From NCBI GenBank assembly GCA_003281635.1, contig QCBK01000014.1, positions 1-36,623 of the forward strand: 36,623 nt of DNA. Direction: 5' to 3'. Source of the DNA: Prochlorococcus sp. AG-347-G22. GTDB taxonomy: Bacteria; Cyanobacteriota; Cyanobacteriia; PCC-6307; Cyanobiaceae. The notes beneath the pieces are model-generated. The model did no database searches, was not told the DNA's origin, and was given only the letters and a program-made list of their open reading frames with translations. Both the position numbers and the translations under genes were made by a program. Shown piece after piece: positions 18,313 to 24,761 of the stretch (position 1 is its first letter; every line of letters begins with the position of its first letter).

Positions 18313-19899
18313 ATGAGTCAAACAATTTTTAAAAAAGAACGAGATCCTTCAATATTAATTTTGGATTTCGGATCTCAATATTCTGAATTAATTGCAAGAA
18401 GAATTAGAGAAATTAATGTTTTTTCTCTCGTAGTAAGTAATTGCATCTCAATTGAGGAAATTAAAAATATTAACCCAAAAGGTATTATTTTGAGTGGAGG
18501 CCCAAATTCTGTTTATGAAGAAAATTCTCCTAAGTGTGATGAAAAAATTTTTAATTTAGGAATTCCTATTCTTGGCATATGTTATGGAATGCAATTAATG
18601 GTCAAAGAACTTGGAGGATCTGTTATTTCAGCAACCAAAAGAGCTGAATACGGTAGAGCACCAATAAATATAGACCAACAATCTGACCTCCTTTTTAATG
18701 TAGACGATAAATCTATTATGTGGATGAGTCATGGCGATTCTATTAATTCTTTGCCTGATGGATTTAATAAAATTGCTCATACCGAGAACACACTCCATGC
18801 AGCAATTTCAAATGATGTAAAGAAGTTATTTGGCGTACAATTTCATCCTGAAGTTATTCATTCAGAGTTTGGAATGACGGTAATTAAAAATTTTGTTTAT
18901 AAAATTTCTTGTTGTGCGGCTGATTGGACAACTGAAACCTATATTGAGGAAACCATTCCCAGGATAAGAGAGCAAGTTGGTAATAAAAAAGTTTTGCTTG
19001 CCTTGTCTGGAGGAGTTGATTCCTCAACTCTTGCTTTTCTTCTTAATAAGGCAATTGGAAATCAGCTTACATGCATGTTTATAGACCAAGGTTTTATGAG
19101 AAAAGGTGAACCAGAATTTTTAATGAATTTTTTTGATAAGAAATTTCATATAAAAGTTGAATACATTAATGCAAGAGAAAGGTTTATTGCCAAATTAAAA
19201 GGTATTACTGATCCAGAACAAAAAAGAAAAATAATAGGTGAAGAATTTATTAGAGTATTTGAGGAAGAAAGCAATAGATTAGGACCTTTTCAGTATTTAG
19301 CCCAAGGTACTCTTTATCCTGATGTTATTGAAAGTGCTGGTACTAATATTGATCCTAAGACTGGTGAAAGAATAGCTGTAAAGATAAAGAGTCATCATAA
19401 CGTTGGTGGATTGCCAAAAGATTTACAATTTAAATTAGTTGAGCCGTTAAGAAAACTTTTTAAGGATGAAGTCCGAAGAGTGGGAGCTACTTTAGGTTTG
19501 CCTGATGAAATTATCAAAAGGCATCCATTCCCAGGACCAGGATTAGCTATAAGAATTTTGGGAGAGGTGAACAATGAAAAACTTGACTGTTTAAGAGATG
19601 CAGACTGGATAGTAAGAGATGAAATTAAAAAATCAGGTCTTTACAATGATATTTGGCAAGCTTTTGCAGTATTACTACCTGTAAAAACAGTAGGGGTTAT
19701 GGGTGATAAAAGGACTTATGCATGGCCAATAGTTTTACGTTGTGTATCTAGTGAAGATGGTATGACAGCCGATTGGTCAAAAATTCCTTTTCAGATTTTA
19801 GAGAGGATTGCAAATAGAATTGTAAACGAAGTAAGTTCAGTTAATAGAGTTGTTTATGATATTACAAGCAAACCTCCTGGAACTATTGAGTGGGAATAG
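18313..19899 (+). CDS. guaA: GMP synthase (glutamine-hydrolysing)
   Basis: Converts XMP to GMP using glutamine and ATP. In 528 aa: class I glutamine amidotransferase domain with nucleophile C90 (ILGICYGMQ) and H178/E180 (QFHPE), ATP-pyrophosphatase P-loop SGGVDSS (232-238), and the C-terminal dimerisation domain ending in [11 protein letters not shown]. Complete and normal in length. It marks the last core gene before the accessory stretch. Confidence 0.97.
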   Translation: MSQTIFKKERDPSILILDFGSQYSELIARRIREINVFSLVVSNCISIEEIKNINPKGIILSGGPNSVYEENSPKCDEKIFNLGIPILGICYGMQLMVKELGGSVISATKRAEYGRAPINIDQQSDLLFNVDDKSIMWMSHGDSINSLPDGFNKIAHTENTLHAAISNDVKKLFGVQFHPEVIHSEFGMTVIKNFVYKISCCAADWTTETYIEETIPRIREQVGNKKVLLALSGGVDSSTLAFLLNKAIGNQLTCMFIDQGFMRKGEPEFLMNFFDKKFHIKVEYINARERFIAKLKGITDPEQKRKIIGEEFIRVFEEESNRLGPFQYLAQGTLYPDVIESAGTNIDPKTGERIAVKIKSHHNVGGLPKDLQFKLVEPLRKLFKDEVRRVGATLGLPDEIIKRHPFPGPGLAIRILGEVNNEKLDCLRDADWIVRDEIKKSGLYNDIWQAFAVLLPVKTVGVMGDKRTYAWPIVLRCVSSEDGMTADWSKIPFQILERIANRIVNEVSSVNRVVYDITSKPPGTIEWE

Positions 19900-19924
19900 T
19901 CAATTAAAAGTTATCAATATTGTT

Positions 19925-20815
19925 TTAGATTTTTAATATATAGATTTTTAATATATTTGGGAAGGGAAACTTTATAAATAATCTTTTTATTAATTTGAGA
20001 AGACTCAATTTTCTATCTACATTTTTTTTTGAGGCTGTAACATCTCCTAAGCTGTAATTTCTATAAATATATTGAGTACCATTAAAATTAATTATTTTAT
20101 TAGTTTTCTTTCTAATTAAACCGCTCAGTAGAATTGGTGTACTTGTAAAGTTCAAAAGATTTATAAGAGTGCCCGTTTTATATTTGAAATTTCTAAAAAT
20201 TCTAATTTTACTTGCTAATTTTTTATCAATAATCTCATGAAATTCATTATCGTATCTTTTATATAACTGTAAACAATCTATTTTTGCAAGATTACTTATT
20301 AAGCCTAGATTTCCTAGCAATAAATTACCTTTATTGGAAAAACAAATATCATAAAAAAAGGTTGGAGAATATTGTCTAAAGCCATGCTCTAAATGACAAT
20401 TTGCTGGCAATGAAAAACAGTATATTCCATCTTTTTTCAGGCAACTAAAAATATTCACTAAAGATTGTTGATCATTCATAACATGTTCAAGAGTTCCAGG
20501 GTCAATTATTAAATCAAAATTATTTATCAAATTATTATCTTTTATGGGGTAGTTAAGATTATGTATGAAATCTGCATTCTCTTCACTAGAGATATCAAGG
20601 ATTTTAAAAACTTTTACCTTAAAATATTTATGAAATATAAATTTACTTCTTAAATTAATATCGATATTAATTAGTTCATTTTGTTTACATTCAAAATAGT
20701 CATTGAACTTTATATTGTCTGCTAGGTAAGGATTCCCTAGAGAAAGAATACTTTTACCTTTAAGTTCATCTTTAATTGAGTAGATTAACTCAAAAGTTTC
20801 TTTATTAAGACCCAT
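19925..20815 (-). CDS. class I SAM-dependent methyltransferase, accessory
   Basis: A 296-aa protein with a methyltransferase-like core: motif I is degenerate (ILSLGNPY, residues 23-30, rather than LGxGxG), but DLIIDPGTLEHVMN (101-114) and the following CLKKDGIYCFSLP strand fit Methyltransf_11-like enzymes. The C-terminal 100 residues are basic and end in a duplicated ILKIY sequence. Substrate unknown; in this context, next to an FkbM-type enzyme, a surface glycan or glycolipid target is plausible but inferred. Placement between core genes suggests acquired cargo. Confidence 0.72.
   Translation of the reverse strand: MGLNKETFELIYSIKDELKGKSILSLGNPYLADNIKFNDYFECKQNELINIDINLRSKFIFHKYFKVKVFKILDISSEENADFIHNLNYPIKDNNLINNFDLIIDPGTLEHVMNDQQSLVNIFSCLKKDGIYCFSLPANCHLEHGFRQYSPTFFYDICFSNKGNLLLGNLGLISNLAKIDCLQLYKRYDNEFHEIIDKKLASKIRIFRNFKYKTGTLINLLNFTSTPILLSGLIRKKTNKIINFNGTQYIYRNYSLGDVTASKKNVDRKLSLLKLIKRLFIKFPFPNILKIYILKI
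19926..19955. repeat. 15-bp tandem duplication in methyltransferase 3' end
   Basis: The unit TAGATTTTTAATATA occurs twice without a gap. It lies in the last codons of the reverse-strand methyltransferase and adds five residues (ILKIY-type) to the protein end without shifting the frame. It is most simply a replication-slippage event. Confidence 0.8.
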
Positions 20816-20850
20816 TATTTCTTTTTAAACATTTTGTTTAAATGTGAAAT

Positions 20851-21096
20851 CTAATTATGAAATAATCCTATCGGTATCAGGGAAATAATGTTAAGTCGAA
20901 GGAAAAAATTACACTTTTCTAAATAAAATTTTGCTAATTTTTTAACCCTCGTAGTTGTTGAAAATCTTTTTTGTACATCTTGCCTTGCTTGTTTAGCAAT
21001 TTTGCATCCTGAAATGCACTTATAAGATTTTTTATTTGTTGCAGAAATAAAATCTCTAAAATGGGCTGCTATGACAAGGCAATCAATAATATCCAA
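20851..21096 (-). CDS. small cysteine-containing ORF, unknown function
   Basis: An 81-aa open frame with ATG start (MDIIDCLVIAAHFRDF), four cysteines (in IDCLV, KCISGC and LEKC) and a basic middle (KIAKQARQDVQKRFS). Residue composition is protein-like, with mixed codon use rather than the Lys/Asn/Ile/Phe bias of noise in AT-rich DNA. It overlaps the start of the forward ORF at 21061 by 36 bases, so one of the two may begin later or be spurious. No family recognised. Confidence 0.38.
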   Translation of the reverse strand: MDIIDCLVIAAHFRDFISATNKKSYKCISGCKIAKQARQDVQKRFSTTTRVKKLAKFYLEKCNFFLRLNIISLIPIGLFHN

Positions 21097-21387
21097 TCAT
21101 GGCTTTGTTGGTCAATATCTGGTTGGGAAAGAAATAATAATTTGATAACTAAGGTTGTTTATAGATACCCAGATGGTTCAAGAAATTCCATTTTGATTGA
21201 CCTTGGATGGGTTTTAGATAAGAGTAATAAAATGATAAATCTTATTGAACGACTTGCTGATTTAATGCGAGAAAGAAATGTTGATTTAGCAAATGCTTAT
21301 GAACTAATTAATGGAGAAAAATATCAAAAGGAATTAAAAAAGAAATTAAAAAAGAAATTAAATAAGAAATTAATTGGAAATTTTTAA
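21061..21387 (+). CDS. small hypothetical protein with lysine-rich repeat tail
   Basis: A 108-aa ORF. The middle looks genuine (ITKVVYRYPDGSRNSILIDL, then a helix around LIERLADLMRERNVDLANAY). The end is a low-complexity KKKLKKKLNKKL made by a 12-base repeat. Tryptophan-rich start (SWLCWSISGW). No domain recognised and no membrane segment. Its stop is followed after three bases by a second small ORF at 21391, so they may form a pair. The start is uncertain because it overlaps the reverse ORF. Confidence 0.5.
   Translation: MGCYDKAINNIQSWLCWSISGWERNNNLITKVVYRYPDGSRNSILIDLGWVLDKSNKMINLIERLADLMRERNVDLANAYELINGEKYQKELKKKLKKKLNKKLIGNF
21331..21378 (+). repeat. 12-bp tandem repeat, about four copies
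   Basis: Copies of a GAAATTAAAAAA-like unit (first copy one base short, later copies with one to several changes) encode the Lys/Leu-rich end of the 108-aa ORF. Expansion and contraction here would mostly keep the frame. Confidence 0.7.
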
Positions 21388-21390
21388 CTG

Positions 21391-21567
21391 ATGAGTTTAT
21401 ACGTTATGAAAGATGGAATAGAAGAAACACATCTTACTTCAATGGGTCAAATGGATAAGAATAAAAAATCAATATTAGATTTTATTTCTAAAGGGGATTT
21501 TTATTATTTTAATTATATTAAGTTAAGAAACTTAGCTTTTTCTTCAGTGCAAATTAAAAAATTATAA
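21391..21567 (+). CDS. 58-aa ORF directly downstream of the 108-aa ORF
   Basis: ATG 21391 opens a 58-residue frame (MSLYVMKDGIEETHLTSMGQ to SSVQIKKL) that begins three bases after the preceding stop, the spacing expected for coupled translation. The first two thirds look protein-like; the last part overlaps, in antisense, the final codons of the FkbM-type gene (from 21513). No family recognised. It could equally be chance. Confidence 0.35.
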   Translation: MSLYVMKDGIEETHLTSMGQMDKNKKSILDFISKGDFYYFNYIKLRNLAFSSVQIKKL

Positions 21568-22355
21568 TAATCGCTTTTAGCTAGTTTCTCTACTTTCCTA
21601 ATTCCAAAATTTTCTTCATTGAGATTGAAATATAGATAATTAAATTTTTCTAAAAGTTCAGATAATTCAGAGGCTATATTATTATTAAGTACTTCGATAA
21701 TAATTGAAGGTTTATACTTCTCTATAGTATTTAATAAACCTCTGATAACGTAAACCTCGTAAAGTTCTACATCTATTTTGATTAAATCTACTTTATTTAA
21801 ATTTTCTTTTTCTACAAATTCATCAATAGAAACAGTTTCACATTTTATCTTTTTACTCAGTCCAGAATAATCGTCTATTTCGCAAACTCCAGTCTTTTCG
21901 CCCACTGCTAATTGAATGGGGAACATACGCTCTTGAAAATCATTAACTAAAATATTTTTTTTTAATGATGGAATGAAAAGAGAGTTAGGTTCAAATGAGA
22001 ATGTTTTTGCTTTACTATTTACCGCTGTCGATACGAGAGAATAGATGCCATTATTGGCTCCAATATCTAAAATAATCTCACTTTGAGTTGATAGTTTAGT
22101 CCACAGATCAAGAGATGTCTTTTCCCAGCATTGGCCAAAGCCATTCCAAAATATTTCGTTTTCAATGATTGAATCATTAAAACAATTAAACGAATGCTTA
22201 CTATTTATTTTTACTAAAAAAGGTTCCTTGAATCTAAGGTGTCTGTAAATTTTTTCTGGAAGAACAACATATTTTTTTAGTTTTAAGAAAATATTTTTTT
22301 TAAAAGGTAATGCGAAATATATTTTCTTGAGAATTTTCTTTATAATTTTTTTCAT
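21513..22355 (-). CDS. FkbM-family methyltransferase
   Basis: A 280-aa SAM methyltransferase. Basic N-terminal helix (MKKIIKKILKKIYFALPFKK) that may associate with the membrane, then motif I ILDIGANNGIYSLV (95-108), FSFEPN, and the FkbM hallmark VDLIKIDVELYEVYVIRGL followed by PSIIIEV. FkbM enzymes O-methylate sugars and other small molecules, and are frequent in variable surface-polysaccharide islands of marine cyanobacteria, where changes affect phage attachment; that role is inference here. Spacer 22356-22499 upstream has no convincing gene. Confidence 0.88.
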   Translation of the reverse strand: MKKIIKKILKKIYFALPFKKNIFLKLKKYVVLPEKIYRHLRFKEPFLVKINSKHSFNCFNDSIIENEIFWNGFGQCWEKTSLDLWTKLSTQSEIILDIGANNGIYSLVSTAVNSKAKTFSFEPNSLFIPSLKKNILVNDFQERMFPIQLAVGEKTGVCEIDDYSGLSKKIKCETVSIDEFVEKENLNKVDLIKIDVELYEVYVIRGLLNTIEKYKPSIIIEVLNNNIASELSELLEKFNYLYFNLNEENFGIRKVEKLAKSDYYNFLICTEEKAKFLNLI

Positions 22356-22499
22356 AATTTTTTTCTACAATATAAATATTTCTGCAATTTCTATTGGAAG
22401 ATAAATAAAAATAGAAACTATTCTTTAACATGTCGTACATATGCCATATGAACCATGTGAACATAAAGTGAAAATGAATTAGTAAGAAATCTCCATAAT

Positions 22500-22874
22500 A
22501 TGCTTGATGCTTACGAAACACTTTTTTTTAGAGGGGGTATTGATAGCGATAATTTTCTAATTGGCGAAGATCCTGATGAGAATATGACTATTGAAGAGAC
22601 ATATAAGAAGAAAGTACATTACTTAATCGAGAGACCAAGCAGTTCTCAAATCAAAAAAATGAAAAAAGAACTTTGATTTTTTTGTCAAAGTTGTAATTTT
22701 GACTTCCAAAAAGTTTATGGAGATATTGGGAAAGAATATATTGAGGCGCATCATTTAATACCAATATCTGCATTAAAAAAAGGTGAGACTGGAAAATTAA
22801 CTAAAAAAGATTTTGCTGTTTTATGTTCAAATTGTCATCGTATGATTCATAAACTCAATGATTCTAGTGATTAA
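22500..22874 (+). pseudogene. HNH endonuclease gene interrupted by an in-frame TGA
   Basis: One frame carries, from ATG 22500, 58 residues (MLDAYETLFFRGG to KKMKKEL), then TGA at 22674-22676, then 65 more in-frame residues to TAA at 22872-22874. The second part is an HNH core: FCQSCNFDF with C62 and C65, YIEAHHLIPIS with H84-H85, DFAVLCSNCHRMIH with C109 and C112. The first part (TYKKKVHYLIER) matches the lead-in expected for this HNH group, so both halves belong to one protein of about 124 aa. The nonsense codon sits just before the first zinc cysteines, so the product lacks all catalytic residues. The frame is open a further 33 bases upstream to a TAA at 22464. A sequencing error is the alternative. 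Confidence 0.75.
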
Positions 22875-22920
22875 GAAGAATCAAAGAACTTGATCAAAAA
22901 TGATTAAAAAGAGCGGTTAT

Positions 22921-22935
22921 ACGTGGGTTACACGT
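22921..22935 (+). other. inverted repeat (5-bp stem)
   Basis: ACGTG-GGTTA-CACGT forms a short perfect hairpin 46 bases after the broken HNH gene. By itself weak; it is the first of three hairpins within about 100 bases. It also lies inside a 25-codon open frame (22900-22977) that I do not call as a gene. Confidence 0.4.
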
Positions 22936-22954
22936 GAAGAAATCTGTGTTATGC

Positions 22955-22987
22955 TATGGTCAAATCAATTGATATGACTATGTTTTT
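22955..22987 (+). terminator. probable rho-independent terminator after the HNH remnant
   Basis: ATGGTCA (22956-22962) pairs with TGACTAT (22975-22981, one G-T wobble). After an A-A mismatch, ATC pairs with GAT around an AATT loop. Five T follow at 22983-22987. This is a stem of about ten pairs plus a U-run, the best terminator candidate in the window. It could end the HNH transcript or a short RNA starting in the spacer. Confidence 0.5.
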
Positions 22988-23003
22988 GCAGAGCAAATTC
23001 TCG

Positions 23004-23023
23004 TTACTATCGAGTGGTAGTAA
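23004..23023 (+). other. perfect 8-bp hairpin with GAGT loop
   Basis: TTACTATC pairs with GGTAGTAA (one T-G wobble) around GAGT. It lies 16 bases after the terminator-like structure and ahead of the nuclease gene at 23095, so it would be in that gene's leader or in a separate small RNA. The remaining 23024-23094 is A/T runs (AAATTTTAAAAAAATTT then a T-run) with no gene. Confidence 0.45.
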
Positions 23024-23094
23024 GTCTTCAAATTTTAAAAAAATTTAAAGTTTTTTATTTAAGCGAGAAATTTTTAAATGAGATTTAAAACGTA

Positions 23095-23808
23095 ATGCCC
23101 GATATTATTAAATTAAGTAGATCTACAGTTGAGAAATATCTTAGTTGCCCAAGATGTTGTGTCCTAGATAAAAAATATCAAATAAAACCCCCATCATTAC
23201 CATTTACCTTAAATTTAGCTGTAGATAATTTATGTAAAAATGAATTTGACTATTATAGAAAAATTCAGGAGCCACATCCTTTATTTATTGAATATGGAAT
23301 TGATGCTGTGCCGTTCAAACACAAAGATTTAGAACGTTGGAGAAGTAATTTTCAAGGAATAAGATATAAGTCAATTGAACACAATTATGATTTTGGTGGA
23401 GCTGTAGATGATATTTGGCAGAAAAAAAATGGAGATCTAATTATCGTTGATGTAAAAGCAACATCTAGAAATAATTTTGATTGGTTTGAGACTTTTAATA
23501 AATACGAATATGCAAAAGCTTATAAAAGACAATTAGAAATGTATCAATGGTTGTTTAAAAAAAATGGTTTTCAAGTAGCTAAAGAAGCTTATCTTTTATA
23601 TTTCAATGGCAAGAAAAATGAAGAGTTTTTTAATAACCAATTAAATTTTGACGTACATCTAATTAAATTAGATTGTTCTACTTTTTGGGTAGAAAATAAG
23701 ATAATTGATACGGTTAATTTATTACGTTCGGATAAATTCCCGAAACCTTCCTTTAATTGTGAATATTGTAATTATTTAAAGAAGCGTTGGCAGTTGACGA
23801 TAACTTAA
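23095..23808 (+). CDS. PD-(D/E)XK nuclease, RecB/Cas4-like
   Basis: A 237-aa stand-alone nuclease. The RecB-type core is visible: GGAVDDIWQ with D105/D106, IVDVKATS with D119-x-K121, and the QxxxY motif Q146-LEM-Y150. Cysteines flank the fold: C18, C21 and C22 at the N-terminus (LSCPRCC) and C222/C225 at the C-terminus (CEYC), the arrangement that holds a 4Fe-4S cluster in Cas4 and AddB. Family members degrade or trim DNA ends. There is no CRISPR array, no Cas1/Cas2 and no helicase nearby. Its own role (repair, recombination or defence) is unknown. Confidence 0.83.
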   Translation: MPDIIKLSRSTVEKYLSCPRCCVLDKKYQIKPPSLPFTLNLAVDNLCKNEFDYYRKIQEPHPLFIEYGIDAVPFKHKDLERWRSNFQGIRYKSIEHNYDFGGAVDDIWQKKNGDLIIVDVKATSRNNFDWFETFNKYEYAKAYKRQLEMYQWLFKKNGFQVAKEAYLLYFNGKKNEEFFNNQLNFDVHLIKLDCSTFWVENKIIDTVNLLRSDKFPKPSFNCEYCNYLKKRWQLTIT

Positions 23809-23888
23809 TATTAATTTATAAAAATTTTATATTTCTGGAAAAATAGTGAATAAAAGATAATCTTTAATTAGAATATTAATTTAGACTT

Positions 23889-24497
23889 TTGATAAAATCG
23901 AAGAATTCTGAAAGAAAGATAACTAATCATCTGCAACAAGATGTAGTCAAGGTATCTGGTAAAACAATTTTTATTAATCCTTTTTTATATTGGCGGAGAT
24001 TTGATGAAAATACCAATAGATGGCTTAGAGAGCCTGGTCAAATGTCAGAGCATCAAATCTCACCTAACAGGAACCGTTTTTATCCAGAAATAGAGTGGAC
24101 TGATTTAAGTCATGAGCAAAAGATCATAAAAGATGCAACAGTTGAGATGTTTTTAAAAACTCTTGAATTGATAAGTACATTTCATCCTTATCTTAGTTCC
24201 GGACAATTATTAGAAGTGGAGAGAAAAATGGCGATTACAAAAAAGATTCCTTTCGAAAAGTGGGTAACAAAATCTTTCGCCAAAAAAGCGAGATTGCTAG
24301 AAAATGAAAAAAGAAAATTTCAAAGAGAAAGATTTTATAACAGCTGGAGGGAATGGTTCAGCCTAGTAAATACTCAACAAGCCATTTTGCCGTTAATCGT
24401 TACGATATTTATTTCTTCTTTTATTGGATGGTCTTTAGGGATATCAAAGAATAGTTGTAATCCTTATTTTGAACAAAATATAGAACAACTAAATTAA
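23889..24497 (+). CDS. tail-anchored membrane protein, unknown function
   Basis: A 202-aa protein not assigned to a family. A soluble, charged N-terminal part contains FINPFLYWRRFDENTNRWLREPG (a conserved-looking, Trp/Arg-rich block, about 28-50) and a helical middle. A single C-terminal membrane segment spans about 165-184 (ILPLIVTIFISSFIGWSLGI), leaving about 18 residues outside. Start is TTG at 23889; the first in-frame ATG would remove the conserved block. Positioned between the nuclease and the pbp2 unit. Confidence 0.78.
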   Translation: MIKSKNSERKITNHLQQDVVKVSGKTIFINPFLYWRRFDENTNRWLREPGQMSEHQISPNRNRFYPEIEWTDLSHEQKIIKDATVEMFLKTLELISTFHPYLSSGQLLEVERKMAITKKIPFEKWVTKSFAKKARLLENEKRKFQRERFYNSWREWFSLVNTQQAILPLIVTIFISSFIGWSLGISKNSCNPYFEQNIEQLN

Positions 24498-24606
24498 TTT
24501 CTTTTTGATCTTTTTTAAGTATCTAACGTTAATAAAATTATGAAAAAATAAATTTATTATTTAGAATTCTATTAATTCAAACAATTGCCAAAAAAGTATA
24601 AGTTTT

Positions 24607-24750
24607 ATGAGTGAAAATTCTAACCCAAATAATGTTGAAAATGATGAGTTTAATCTCATCAATGAAGACAGTGATTATAAAGATTTAATCACTAGACTTA
24701 ATGAGATAAAATCAACCATTGCTTTATTAGAAAAGGCAATATTTAAATAA
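24607..24750 (+). CDS. 47-aa acidic protein upstream of PBP2
   Basis: ATG 24607 opens a 47-residue frame: an Asn/Asp/Glu-rich disordered start (MSENSNPNNVENDEF) and an amphipathic helix (DYKDLITRLNEIKSTIALLE). Composition and codon use are protein-like. It lies 11 bases before the pbp2 start and probably shares its transcript. No family recognised. The 109 bases before it (24498-24606) hold no gene. Confidence 0.6.
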   Translation: MSENSNPNNVENDEFNLINEDSDYKDLITRLNEIKSTIALLEKAIFK

Positions 24751-24761
24751 ATTTTATATTT

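Noticed and set aside
22300..22521. 73-aa reverse open frame (Phe/Tyr/His-rich)
   Set aside because: It begins with GTG, overlaps the start of the FkbM gene on the same strand and lies antisense to the HNH remnant; composition looks like AT-rich noise.
22674..22676. TGA read as selenocysteine or recoded codon in the HNH gene
   Set aside because: No SECIS-like element was recognised, Prochlorococcus is not known to use selenocysteine, and the position is not a catalytic cysteine. A nonsense mutation is simpler.
22900..22977. 25-codon forward ORF (MIKKSGYTWV...)
   Set aside because: Protein-like in part but too short, and it runs into the terminator-like hairpin; no independent support.
23095..23808. 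Cas4 of a CRISPR system
   Set aside because: No repeat-spacer array and no Cas1, Cas2 or effector gene anywhere in the window; only the nuclease fold is shared.
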